Below the pieces are notes generated by a model, which saw nothing but the letters and a program-made list of their open reading frames with translations, was not told the origin of the DNA and did not search any database. Positions 1-6,990 of a stretch of 10,782 nucleotides of DNA are shown piece after piece. Numbering within the stretch: position 1 is the stretch's first letter; each line of letters opens with the position of its first letter. Source of the stretch: JBHJGO01 sp050331715 (GTDB taxonomy: Bacteria; Cyanobacteriota; Cyanobacteriia; Cyanobacteriales; Microcoleaceae). Location: NCBI GenBank assembly GCA_050331715.1, contig JBHJGO010000035.1, positions 1-10,782 of the forward strand. The letters are read 5' to 3'. Both the position numbers and the translations under genes were made by a program.

Positions 1-120
1 GTCATCTCCTCCCAGGTCGTCATCACCACCAAGATCCATATCCAGGTCATCATCACCGCCCAGGTCGTCATCTCCTCCTATATCCATATCCAGATCGTCA
101 TCACCGCCTAGGTCATCATC
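1..120 (-). repeat. 48-bp tandem coding repeat, acidic 16-residue unit
   Basis: Read on the minus strand, positions 120-73 and 72-25 encode two nearly identical 16-residue units, DDDLGGDDDLDMD(I/L)GG. A third partial unit fills 24-1 and continues past the edge. More degenerate DDLDMDL blocks precede it at about 121-177. Synonymous differences between units (GAT/GAC, GGA/GGT/GGC) suggest selection at the protein level and some age. Confidence 0.85.
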
Positions 121-588
121 AGCCCCTAGATCCATGTCCAAATCGTCATCAACATCTAGATCCATGTCCAGATCATCGGTTACGACAGGTTCCTCAATCA
201 CAGGAGGATTCGCAACAACGGTTGCAGGCGGAGCGGCAACGGCTGGTGTTGCAGCTCTAGCAGGAGCGACAGTAGCAGCAGCGGCCTGGATAGGAGCTGA
301 AGTCCCATCAATTCCTAGGGCCAGGTCAGGGTCAAAGTTGAGTCCCAGAACTTCCACTAATTTCTCTGGATCAGGGTTCAATTGGGAGAAGGGCAGCATT
401 AACTGAGCTGCTTCAGGTTCCAGTGCGTTCACCGTACCCAAGATTAGGGCAGAGGTCGGTCTTCGGCCTCCATCGGGAGTCTTAACTGCATTAAGCTCCA
501 TTTGCATTACTAGCCAGTCCCGATTGGCTTTGTAGTAATTCAACCACTTGTCTTTGATCGAAACAGTAAAGTCTTTGAAAAATGCCAT
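1..588 (-). CDS. DUF5331-type protein of the chlL-chlN locus (partial, runs off left edge)
   Basis: This reading frame starts at ATG 588, 35 bases after the chlL stop, and stays open for 196 codons to the window edge. A GAGG-type ribosome site lies just upstream of the start. The N-terminus (MAFFKDFTVSIKDKWLNYY) and the next 90 or so residues look like a small globular domain. Residues 100-135 are an Ala/Pro/Val-rich linker. From residue 138 on the protein is almost only Asp, Leu, Met and Gly, in DDDLGG and DDDLDMDLGG blocks. A small gene of this type, known as DUF5331, lies between chlL and chlN in many cyanobacteria. I base the call on that position and on the N-terminus. Its function is unknown; a role in assembly or regulation of dark protochlorophyllide reductase is only a guess from context. 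The C-terminus and stop lie outside the window, and chlN is expected beyond the edge. Confidence 0.75.
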   Translation of the reverse strand, partial: MAFFKDFTVSIKDKWLNYYKANRDWLVMQMELNAVKTPDGGRRPTSALILGTVNALEPEAAQLMLPFSQLNPDPEKLVEVLGLNFDPDLALGIDGTSAPIQAAAATVAPARAATPAVAAPPATVVANPPVIEEPVVTDDLDMDLDVDDDLDMDLGADDDLGGDDDLDMDIGGDDDLGGDDDLDMDLGGDDDLGGDD

Positions 589-623
589 AACCTCGTATAC
601 CTCATCCTGAGCAGCTAGACATA

Positions 624-1487
624 TTAAACCATCATCAGGTCTAGCTCATCTTCAGTATTTTTGCCAGGGGTTTCGGGACTGAGATAGAAATCTGATAACA
701 AAGTAAACAATTCTCGGTCAAGTGCCTCGTTCGGCACCACCCCTTCTGGTGTAGCGAGAATCTGATCAGCAATGTTTAGATAGTAGTCACAGACATAGTT
801 TAAGGAAGGATCAGTCTCTGCCATCTCAAACAGAGTCTTGCCCTTAACGCGGGAAACACGAATATCCTCAATTAATGGCAGAACTTCCAACACAGGCATT
901 GGCACAGATTCAATATACTTATCGATTAAATCTCGCTTGGAGGTTCGATTGCCAATTAGACCTGCTAATCGTAGAGGATGAGTTCGAGCCTTTTCACGGA
1001 CTGAGGCTGCAATACGATTTGCAGCGAATAGCGCATCAAATCCGTTATCAGTCACAATCATGCAATAGTTGGAATAGTTCAACGGTGCCGCAAATCCACC
1101 GCAAACCACGTCTCCCAAAACATCGAACAAAATCACATCATATTCATCGAAGGCATTCAGTTCCTTCAGCAGCTTTACGGTTTCTCCCACAACATAACCA
1201 CCGCATCCGGCTCCGGCTGGCGGCCCACCAGCTTCAACACAGTGAACCCCACCGTAGCCTTCGTAGATCACATCCTCTGGCCAGATGTCTTCGTAGTGAT
1301 AGTCTTTTTCCTGCAATGTATCGATAATGGTTGGGATTAAAAAGCCCGTTAGGGTGAAGGTGCTATCGTGCTTTGGATCGCAGCCAATTTGTAGTACCTT
1401 TTTACCCCGCTTGGCGAGAGCAACGGAAATGTTGCAGCTTGTGGTGGATTTACCAATCCCACCTTTGCCATAAACCGAAAGCTTCAT
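624..1487 (-). CDS. chlL: light-independent protochlorophyllide reductase, iron-sulfur ATP-binding protein ChlL
   Basis: ChlL is the NifH-like ATP-dependent reductase component of dark-operative protochlorophyllide oxidoreductase. It passes electrons to the ChlN-ChlB complex, which reduces protochlorophyllide to chlorophyllide without light. The 287-residue product is full length. It shows the P-loop GKGGIGKST (residues 7-15), the GCDPKHDST segment (35-43), and the two cysteines that hold the intersubunit 4Fe-4S cluster, Cys95 in GAGCGGY and Cys129 in GDVVCGG. I chose ATG 1487 because an AGGAG lies 8 bases upstream and because family members begin MKLSVYGKGG. The upstream in-frame ATG at 1517 would add ten residues unlike the family. 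The DUF5331-type gene follows after 35 bases, so the two are probably one transcript with chlN. The upstream 487 bases are shared with a divergent TetR gene. Confidence 0.98.
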   Translation of the reverse strand: MKLSVYGKGGIGKSTTSCNISVALAKRGKKVLQIGCDPKHDSTFTLTGFLIPTIIDTLQEKDYHYEDIWPEDVIYEGYGGVHCVEAGGPPAGAGCGGYVVGETVKLLKELNAFDEYDVILFDVLGDVVCGGFAAPLNYSNYCMIVTDNGFDALFAANRIAASVREKARTHPLRLAGLIGNRTSKRDLIDKYIESVPMPVLEVLPLIEDIRVSRVKGKTLFEMAETDPSLNYVCDYYLNIADQILATPEGVVPNEALDRELFTLLSDFYLSPETPGKNTEDELDLMMV

Positions 1488-1910
1488 ATGGTTTCTCCTG
1501 TCTCTGATGATTTGCATTATGGGCTGTGGATCCTGGAAAGGGAAGGGGGTGTTGAAATGAGTCGGTATGCTAAACGGCTCAAGGCAGCTTATTGGGGTTC
1601 TGAGAATTCGTCACAGCTATTGAAGCCATTTCAATCAAAATTCATCAATTTTCAGTATTTTTAGGGTCGTCTTTTTATAAAAAGAGTTACAAAAGACAAT
1701 TTAGGTTAAATGATTATGAAATCTCGGTTTTGGGAGCTGATCGGCTCTCAACTCGTCTTTAGGTCTGTCCTAGTTGCTGCTCTAGTTTCTTGCTCAAATG
1801 TGGGATAGGTTGCCGATTTCCCTTTTAAGAGCTGTTCGTCAGGAAAAGTCACTAGTGTGTTAATTTTCATCAAATTTGCCCATGAACCCCAAAAATTTCC
1901 TCAAATAAAA

Positions 1911-1930
1911 TCTTGACCAATCGGTTTAGG
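1911..1930. promoter_or_regulatory. candidate TetR operator O1 (upstream of tetR)
   Basis: The box TTGACCAATCGGTT is an imperfect palindrome centred at 1920/1921. It matches the box upstream of the SDR gene at 13 of 14 positions. It covers the -35 and part of the spacer of the tetR promoter, as expected for autorepression. Confidence 0.6.
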
Positions 1931-1942
1931 TTTTGCTATTCT
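1913..1942 (+). promoter_or_regulatory. probable tetR promoter
   Basis: TTGACC (1913-1918) and TATTCT (1937-1942) are spaced by 18 bases, with a TG just before the -10 (extended -10 form). Transcription would start near 1949 and give a leader of about 25 bases with no evident Shine-Dalgarno. The -35 lies inside the candidate operator. Confidence 0.6.
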
Positions 1943-1974
1943 AAAAATGTAGTCACCTAATCAACCAACCAATC

Positions 1975-2565
1975 ATGACCCGTGGCCCTGACAAACAATT
2001 TGATACGGAAATTGCCCTGGAAAAGGCGATGGAAGTCTTTTGGGCTCAGGGTTACGAAGCGGCTAGCCTATCGGAGTTGCTAAAAAACATGGGTATCGGC
2101 AAGAAAAGCTTGTACGACACCTTTGGCAACAAGGAAGCTCTCTTCCTAAAGGCCCTAGACTACTACGCTCAGACTACCCTGCGAGACCTGCGTCAGCGCC
2201 TTCTGGCTGGCGATTCTCCCCTAACCAATCTCAAGCAACAGTTGCTAGATTGGCAGGAAATGCACAGTCAACCTGGGAGCTGTGGCTGTATGCTCGGTAC
2301 AAATATTGCCGACTTCAACACAGACAACGAGAATATTGCCAAGTTAATGCGGGGATATCTACGTCAAATAGAAGATATTTTCTGTGCGACTCTCACCCGG
2401 GCTCAAAGTGCTGGAGAGATTAGTTCAGAAATTAACCCGCGAAATTTGGCCCAATTGCTCGTTTGTACAACCCAGGGGATGGCTCTGTTGGGTCGAGTTG
2501 TAGAGGATCGAACCTTTCTGGAAGGAGCGGTACAGGCTAGCCTGACACTGTTGACAGGTGACTAG
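1975..2565 (+). CDS. TetR/AcrR-family transcriptional regulator
   Basis: A 196-residue one-domain repressor of the TetR family, cytoplasmic and presumably dimeric. The DNA-binding domain fills residues 8-60, with the helix-turn-helix around 31-53 (SLSELLKNMGIGKKSLYDTF) followed by the usual GNKEALF. The ligand-binding part carries the GCMLGTN segment (104-110), seen in the subgroup that controls efflux and oxidoreductase genes. Four cysteines (103, 105, 137, 164) are present; two sit in GSCGC at the start of the ligand domain, so thiol or electrophile sensing as in NemR is possible but not shown. The SDR gene follows on the same strand after 91 bases. Matching palindromes before both genes suggest that it represses itself and the SDR gene. 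The inducer cannot be read from the sequence. The ATG at 1975 is the only start compatible with the HTH spacing and has no clear ribosome site. Confidence 0.93.
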   Translation: MTRGPDKQFDTEIALEKAMEVFWAQGYEAASLSELLKNMGIGKKSLYDTFGNKEALFLKALDYYAQTTLRDLRQRLLAGDSPLTNLKQQLLDWQEMHSQPGSCGCMLGTNIADFNTDNENIAKLMRGYLRQIEDIFCATLTRAQSAGEISSEINPRNLAQLLVCTTQGMALLGRVVEDRTFLEGAVQASLTLLTGD

Positions 2566-2592
2566 GTTTTTCGGGCATATTTTTTTGGTACA

Positions 2593-2614
2593 ACTTTGAC
2601 CAATTGGTTCAAGT
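2593..2614. promoter_or_regulatory. candidate TetR operator O2 (upstream of the SDR gene)
   Basis: A 22-bp palindrome with 9 of 11 half-site pairs matching, centred on AATT at 2603/2604; the core is TTGACCAATTGGTTCAAG. It matches O1 and lies 43 bases before the SDR start. TTGACC at 2596-2601 may also be a -35, but no strong -10 follows at the right distance. Confidence 0.65.
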
Positions 2615-2656
2615 TTTTGAATTTGATTTGAATAGTAATCAACTGGAGGAATTCCC

Positions 2657-3406
2657 ATGACACGCTTAGCCAACAAAACTGCTGTTATCACTGGTGGTTC
2701 CACTGGAATTGGCTTTGAAACCGCAAAACAATTCATTGCTCAAGGCGCACGGGTAATTATTACTGGACAAAACGCAGCTCGATTAACGGCGGCGGCGGAA
2801 ACTTTGGGAGAAAATGCGATTCCAGTCAAAGCAGACGTGCGATCGCTCTCAGACTTAGATTATCTGGCCACTGAGGTTGAAACTCACTTTGGCAAGCTTG
2901 ACATTCTATTTGCCAATGCTGGGATTGGATACTTCACGCCTCTAGAACAGGTGGATGAGGCCCTGTACGATAACCAGTTTGATATTAATGTCAAGGGTGT
3001 TTTCTTTACTGTTCAAAAACTGGTTGGGTTGCTGAATGAAGGGGCCAGTGTGATTCTGAATGCTTCAGCGGTGAATGAAAAGGGTATGGCGATGGGTAGT
3101 GTTTACTTTGCAACAAAAGCAGCGGTGCGCTCCTTTGCTAGGGCTCTAGCAGCCGAACTTGGCCCACGCACCATTCGGGTCAATTCCCTCAGTCCTGGAA
3201 TTGTCCGCACAAACTTTGACAGTAAGCTTGATCTACCCGATGGAGCCTTCGAGGGATTTATTGAAACTGTTGTTAAAGCTGCACCCTTAGGCCGCGAAGG
3301 AACAACAGATGATATTGCTAAAGCGGCTGTTTTCCTCGCTAGCGACGAATCCTCCTACATGACAGCGACTGATCTACTGGTGGATGGCGGCTTCATGAAT
3401 GTCTAG
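2657..3406 (+). CDS. classical short-chain dehydrogenase/reductase (SDR) family oxidoreductase
   Basis: A 249-residue NAD(P)-dependent oxidoreductase with a single Rossmann fold, soluble, full length for classical SDRs. Visible motifs are the dinucleotide loop TGGSTGIG (12-19), ADV (59-61), NAG (87-89), structural Asn111, catalytic Ser137, and YFATK with Tyr150 and Lys154, then the SPG turn (179-181) and a C-terminal LLVDGGF. The tetrad N-S-Y-K is complete, so the enzyme should be active. The second strand ends ITGQ, without the acidic residue typical of NAD binding, so NADP is somewhat more likely. Ribosome site GGAGGA (2645-2650) supports ATG 2657. The TetR gene upstream and the operator between them suggest an inducible enzyme, perhaps for a reactive carbonyl or quinone. 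The substrate cannot be named. A strong terminator follows the stop. Confidence 0.95.
   Translation: MTRLANKTAVITGGSTGIGFETAKQFIAQGARVIITGQNAARLTAAAETLGENAIPVKADVRSLSDLDYLATEVETHFGKLDILFANAGIGYFTPLEQVDEALYDNQFDINVKGVFFTVQKLVGLLNEGASVILNASAVNEKGMAMGSVYFATKAAVRSFARALAAELGPRTIRVNSLSPGIVRTNFDSKLDLPDGAFEGFIETVVKAAPLGREGTTDDIAKAAVFLASDESSYMTATDLLVDGGFMNV
2839..2846. repeat. HIP1 octamer GCGATCGC
   Basis: Highly iterated palindrome typical of cyanobacterial genomes. It lies inside the SDR gene; other copies are at 5289-5296 and 7756-7763. Confidence 0.85.
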
Positions 3407-3432
3407 ATAACTTTTGAATGCTCAACTTCCGG

Positions 3433-3470
3433 CAAGCAGGCCCCAGGTCTGCTTGTTTTCTGTTAGTTTT
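3433..3470 (+). terminator. rho-independent terminator after the SDR gene
   Basis: CAAGCAGGCC and GGTCTGCTTG form a 10-bp stem (one G-T pair) with a 3-base CCA loop at 3433-3455. It is followed at once by TTTTCTGTTAGTTTT. It closes the tetR-SDR unit and separates it from the next gene pair. Confidence 0.85.
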
Positions 3471-3491
3471 CGGGGCTGTTAGTTTTTGGGA

Positions 3492-4265
3492 ATGTATGAC
3501 ACTATTTATAAGTTCTTAGCAGAAGATGATCATCCTGACCTTTTAAGTTTTATGATTCTTAATTCCAGGGAATTGGTGAGTCTGGTTTCTAGGGTTTTTC
3601 CAGATGGGCTATTTTTCACAGCAACTACAGAACCATTAGTGGCTCTGACAATTGACGATGTTGGCGATCCGTCTACCGAAATTATTCTGGACGCTATTAC
3701 CCAGCAGAATCAAATTCAATCAGATTCGGTTCGAGCAACCTTCTTCATCACAACTGATTTTCTCCGAGGGAGTTATTCGATTCTGCAAAAAATTCTGGAT
3801 CAGGGCCATGAACTGGGGAACCACGGAGTTTACGACCGAGCCCATGCTGACCTCAACCCCGAAGAATTTGAGCAAGAGTTCCAGCAAGCCCATCAAGAGC
3901 TAGTACAAAACACTACGGCAACCCTGAAATGGTTCAGACCTGCTCGCGGACGCTACAATAAAGCGATGCTAGAATCTGTGCGGCGGATAGGAGGCTATTA
4001 TCCACAGGTGGCGCTTGCTTCGATGTTACCGCTGGATACCTACGAATTTTCCTACGATCCTCAGTTCACCGCCCGTTACGTTTCTCGATTTATCTTTCCT
4101 GGATCGATCCTAGTCTTTCACGGAGGCTCTGAAATTCGAGCCCGAAATACAGCGGTTGCACTCCAACAAACCCTCGCCTATCTCCAGGCAAATCGCTACA
4201 GAGTAGTCACATTAACAGATTTATTTCAGGTTGGCACGGACTGCAGATCGCTTATGATGACCTAA
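3492..4265 (+). CDS. polysaccharide deacetylase-like protein (NodB-fold, carbohydrate esterase 4 related)
   Basis: A 257-residue protein with one NodB homology domain, about residues 48-250. The family removes N- or O-acetyl groups from peptidoglycan, chitin-like or other glycans using a metal bound by Asp-His-His. Seen here are TIDD (53-56, the TFDD motif with catalytic and metal Asp), HELGNHGVYD (106-115), FRPARGRYN (148-156) and LVFHGG with His210. The first metal His (111) is clear, but the second, expected four residues later, is Asp115; His118 is nearby. No signal peptide or membrane segment is visible, so the protein appears cytoplasmic, unlike most wall deacetylases. I prefer ATG 3492; TTG 3486 in the same frame is possible, and neither has a good ribosome site. 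The radical SAM gene starts 23 bases after the stop, which suggests cotranscription. Confidence 0.8.
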   Translation: MYDTIYKFLAEDDHPDLLSFMILNSRELVSLVSRVFPDGLFFTATTEPLVALTIDDVGDPSTEIILDAITQQNQIQSDSVRATFFITTDFLRGSYSILQKILDQGHELGNHGVYDRAHADLNPEEFEQEFQQAHQELVQNTTATLKWFRPARGRYNKAMLESVRRIGGYYPQVALASMLPLDTYEFSYDPQFTARYVSRFIFPGSILVFHGGSEIRARNTAVALQQTLAYLQANRYRVVTLTDLFQVGTDCRSLMMT

Positions 4266-4288
4266 GCTGTAACTTTTATCAAAACTTC

Positions 4289-5929
4289 ATGCGCGCTTTA
4301 CTGATTTATCCGATCTTTCCTAAGAGTTTTTGGTCATTTGAGAAAGCTCTGGCGCTCTCTGGTCGGAAGGCCCTATTACCTCCTCTAGGATTGATCACAG
4401 TAGCCGCGATTTTACCGCAAACTTGGGAATTCAGGCTGGTGGATCGCAATGTGGGGGAGGTGTCAGAGGCTGATTGGGACTGGGCTGAAGTTGTGATTCT
4501 GTCCGCCATGCTGGTGCAGAAAGAAGACTTTTTGGCTCAAATTCAAGAGGCTAAACGACGGGGTAAACAGGTTGCAGTCGGTGGCCCCTACCCCACTGCT
4601 TTACCCCACGAAGCCGAAGCCTCCGGTGCAGATTTTCTAGTCCTGGATGAGGGAGAGATTACCCTGCCACTGTTCGTTGAAGCCATAGAACGGGGTGAAA
4701 CCCAGGGCATTTTCCGGGCTGATGGAGAAAAGCCCAACGTTGAGGAGACACCGATTCCTCGCTTCGATCTGCTAGATAAGACGGCCTACGACATGATGGC
4801 GCTGCAATTTTCTCGTGGCTGTCCTTTCCAATGTGAGTTTTGCGATATTATTGTCCTCTATGGTCGTAAGCCTCGAACCAAAACGCCTCAACAGTTGATT
4901 GCTGAGCTAGATCGATTGCTAGAACTTGGATTTGATCAGGGAATCTTTCTGGTGGATGACAATTTCATTGGCAACAAACGTAATGTTAAGTTGCTCCTAC
5001 CTGAGATCAAAGCCTGGATGCAGCGCAACAATTATCCCTACCGTTTCCTGACTGAAGCCTCAGTAGATTTGGCTCAGGATTCGCAACTGATGGATATGAT
5101 GGTCGAGGCTAATTTCTTTGCTGTTTTCCTCGGAATTGAAACCCCAGATGAATCTAGCTTAGAGTTGACCCGAAAGTTTCAAAATACCCGCGATCCCCTG
5201 AGTGAATCGGTGAACAAAATCACTCGCAAAGGGCTACGGGTGATGTCAGGGTTTATTGTTGGATTTGATGGTGAGCAGCCAGGAGCAGGCGATCGCATCG
5301 TTCAATTTGTTGAGAAAACAGCAATCCCTGTTGCCATGTTCAGTATGTTGCAAGCTTTGCCAAATACTGCTTTGTGGCATCGTCTGGAGAAAGAAGGAAG
5401 ACTACTGAGTAACCAGGCGGGCAATATTAACCAGACCACCCTGATGAACTTTATTCCGACTCGTCCAATGGAGGAAATTGCCCGAGAATATGTGAATGGA
5501 TTCTGGCAGCTCTATGACCCACAGCAATTCTTGGATCGGATTCATCGTTACTATCTGATGATTGGCAGTGAAAGTCCGACCAAAAACGTTAAAAAGTCAA
5601 GTGAGTCTGCGAAGAAAGTCCTAGATTGGACAACGTTTAAAGCCCTATCCCTGCTGCTCTGGAAGCAGGGAATTCTGCGAAAAACACGCTGGACGTTCTG
5701 GCCCTACCTGTTTGATATCATCCGGGAGAATCCCAAGTATTGGGTAGATTACGTCAAGATGTGTGGTCACCTGGAGCATTTCTATGACTATCGCCAGGTG
5801 GTACGGCACAATATTGAAGCTCAATTGGCTGATTTCTTAGAACAGCAACTCGAAACTCAATCCAATCAAATTAATACCGCTAGTCCCAAAGAAGAGGAGT
5901 CAGTTGAGGTTGGAAAATCAGTTGCTTAG
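4289..5929 (+). CDS. B12-binding radical SAM protein, DUF4070 group (HpnP-like)
   Basis: A 546-residue protein, full length for the group. The N-terminal domain (about 1-150) resembles the cobalamin-binding fold, with LLIYP (4-8), LVDRN (50-54) and the VGGPYPT segment (97-103). The radical SAM core (about 165-380) carries Cys178, Cys182 and Cys185 in RGCPFQCEFC, which bind the 4Fe-4S cluster that cleaves S-adenosylmethionine. GIETPDE (282-288) and GFIVGFD (321-327) are later core motifs. The C-terminal part (about 400-515) fits DUF4070. Enzymes of this class methylate or rearrange unactivated carbons. The hopanoid C-2 methylase HpnP belongs to the same broad group, but I cannot separate HpnP from its paralogues by eye, and no hopanoid gene lies in the window. 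The upstream deacetylase-like gene is only 23 bases away. The last 40 residues are hydrophilic and probably disordered. Confidence 0.9.
   Translation: MRALLIYPIFPKSFWSFEKALALSGRKALLPPLGLITVAAILPQTWEFRLVDRNVGEVSEADWDWAEVVILSAMLVQKEDFLAQIQEAKRRGKQVAVGGPYPTALPHEAEASGADFLVLDEGEITLPLFVEAIERGETQGIFRADGEKPNVEETPIPRFDLLDKTAYDMMALQFSRGCPFQCEFCDIIVLYGRKPRTKTPQQLIAELDRLLELGFDQGIFLVDDNFIGNKRNVKLLLPEIKAWMQRNNYPYRFLTEASVDLAQDSQLMDMMVEANFFAVFLGIETPDESSLELTRKFQNTRDPLSESVNKITRKGLRVMSGFIVGFDGEQPGAGDRIVQFVEKTAIPVAMFSMLQALPNTALWHRLEKEGRLLSNQAGNINQTTLMNFIPTRPMEEIAREYVNGFWQLYDPQQFLDRIHRYYLMIGSESPTKNVKKSSESAKKVLDWTTFKALSLLLWKQGILRKTRWTFWPYLFDIIRENPKYWVDYVKMCGHLEHFYDYRQVVRHNIEAQLADFLEQQLETQSNQINTASPKEEESVEVGKSVA
5289..5296. 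repeat. HIP1 octamer GCGATCGC
   Basis: A copy of the cyanobacterial highly iterated palindrome, inside the radical SAM gene. Confidence 0.85.
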
Positions 5930-6010
5930 TAGGTCTTAACTGAAGGCGAAACATTCAACAAGCTTTGCCTTGAGCACAAGAACTCAGATTCAGACAAATG
6001 AATGACTGTC

Positions 6011-6103
6011 TGTAGCAGTTCTAAATCAATCACGGAAAAAGTAAAGGGGTTTGGGGGCATAGTCCCCAAACCCCTATCTCACAAATCATTTGTGATTGCT
6101 ATA
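6011..6103. repeat. dispersed palindromic repeat, copy A (MITE-like)
   Basis: About 93 bases lying between the convergent radical SAM and rph genes. It begins TAGCAGTTCTAAATCAATCA (6013-6032), has a perfect 12-bp stem in the centre (6045-6056 with 6064-6075), and ends with the perfect palindrome CACAAATCATTTGTG (6080-6094) and ATTGCTATA. The two ends are related as imperfect inverted repeats (TAGCAGT... and the complement TAGCAAT...). Copy B at 7266-7381 shares both ends and the AAAGGGRTTTGGGG segment. No transposase is present, so this fits a non-autonomous element. The family assignment is not known to me. Confidence 0.75.
6034..6075 (-). terminator. probable rph terminator supplied by repeat copy A
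   Basis: Read on the minus strand, the 12-bp stem AGGGGTTTGGGG / CCCCAAACCCCT with a 7-base loop is followed by TTACTTTTTCC. It begins 44 bases after the rph stop. On the plus strand no T-run follows, so it would stop radical SAM transcripts less well. Confidence 0.5.
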
Positions 6104-6119
6104 CGTATCGGGGAGTCAT

Positions 6120-6845
6120 TCATTCTGAAGTCTTTAATGCATCCTGCTGAAGTTGGAGGAGTTGCTGAATTCCTGTTTCTGCCAAATTCATGATTTCAGT
6201 TAATTGCCTGCGGCTAAAGCTACCGGCCTCGGCTGTTCCCTGCAATTCAATAATCCCAAGCTGATCATTCATCACCACATTGAAATCCGTATCAGCAGCC
6301 ACATCTTCTTCATAGTTCAAATCTAGATAGGCAGTTTCTTCCAGCAAGCCAATGGATACGGCTGCCACCCCATGAACAATTGGAGAACGTTCAATGTCTC
6401 CTCGCTCTAACATTTGATTAAAGGCATTGGCCAAGGCCACAAACCCCCCTGTAATAGAGGCGGTTCGGGTTCCAGCATCGGCTTGAATCACATCAGCATC
6501 GACAGTAATCGTCACCTCTCCCAGGGCTTTGAGATCAACGGCGGCACGTAAACTGCGACCAATGAGCCGCTGAATTTCCTGCGTTCGACCGGACAGCTTC
6601 ATGAACTCTCTAGATTGCCGTTGTTGCGTTGCCCCCGGTAGCATGCGATACTCCGCAGTTAACCAGCCTAGCCCACTGTCCACCAGAAATCGAGGGACTC
6701 CGGGCTGAATTGAGACATTGCAGAGAACCTTGGTCTCGCCGAAGTGAGTTAGGACAGAAGCTGCTGCGTAGCGAGTATAGTCGCGCTCAAACCAAACCGG
6801 GCGCAGTTGATCCGGTTGTCTGCCGTCAGGACGTTGCCAAGCCAT
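6120..6845 (-). CDS. rph: ribonuclease PH
   Basis: RNase PH is a phosphate-dependent 3'-to-5' exoribonuclease that trims tRNA precursors beyond CCA; it works as a hexameric ring in the cytoplasm. The 241-residue product is full length. Family motifs seen are MAWQRPDGR at the start, PGVPRFL (48-54), GWLTAEYRMLPGAT (60-73), SGRTQEIQRLIGRSLR (85-100), DADVIQADAGTRTASITGG (116-134, with the phosphate-binding GTRT at 125-128), and YEEDVAADTDFNVVM (178-192, with acidic residues Asp181, Asp185 and Asp187 at the catalytic centre). ATG 6845 is preferred because it gives the family N-terminus; it has no ribosome site. A zinc-ribbon gene lies 145 bases upstream on the same strand, and a hairpin repeat lies downstream. 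Nothing in it looks damaged. Confidence 0.97.
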   Translation of the reverse strand: MAWQRPDGRQPDQLRPVWFERDYTRYAAASVLTHFGETKVLCNVSIQPGVPRFLVDSGLGWLTAEYRMLPGATQQRQSREFMKLSGRTQEIQRLIGRSLRAAVDLKALGEVTITVDADVIQADAGTRTASITGGFVALANAFNQMLERGDIERSPIVHGVAAVSIGLLEETAYLDLNYEEDVAADTDFNVVMNDQLGIIELQGTAEAGSFSRRQLTEIMNLAETGIQQLLQLQQDALKTSE

Positions 6846-6990
6846 AGAATTCGTTGAGTAATTTCAATTAATTTCAGTTTTAGATTGCAGTTTAGAGTAT
6901 CAACTCAAGCGAGGTTAGTTGTTTTTGATACTCCTCAGCAAGGATAAAATTCACATTAGGCCAATCTACCATACTCTTGCCATTCCATCA

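Larger units (their letters stand above)
1488..1974. other. divergent intergenic region between chlL and tetR
   Basis: No convincing gene lies in these 487 bases. The region holds the chlL ribosome site next to 1488, a perfect 14-bp AT palindrome CTTTTTATAAAAAG at 1671-1684, a near-palindrome GAGCTGATCGGCTC at 1734-1747, and the tetR promoter with its operator at 1911-1942. I could not assign a confident chlL promoter. The length suggests a long chlL leader or control sites for it. Confidence 0.6.

Noticed and set aside
134..406. Plus-strand frame rich in Ser, Ala and Gly
   Set aside because: It is antisense to the DUF5331-type gene. Its Ser/Arg-rich start is only the complement of the Asp-rich repeat, and it resembles no protein.
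875..1327. Plus-strand 150-codon frame
   Set aside because: Lies inside chlL on the opposite strand; the product is His/Arg/Gln-rich with no motif.
2425..2736. Minus-strand 103-codon frame
   Set aside because: Runs across the tetR end, the operator region and the SDR start on the opposite strand; no motif, and the known families explain the plus strand.
5940..5975. Hairpin AAGGC...GCCTT after the radical SAM gene
   Set aside because: Only about 5 paired bases around a large loop and no T-run, so it is too weak to call a terminator.
6002..6193. Plus-strand 63-codon frame
   Set aside because: It is made mostly of repeat copy A and the antisense end of rph, not a gene.
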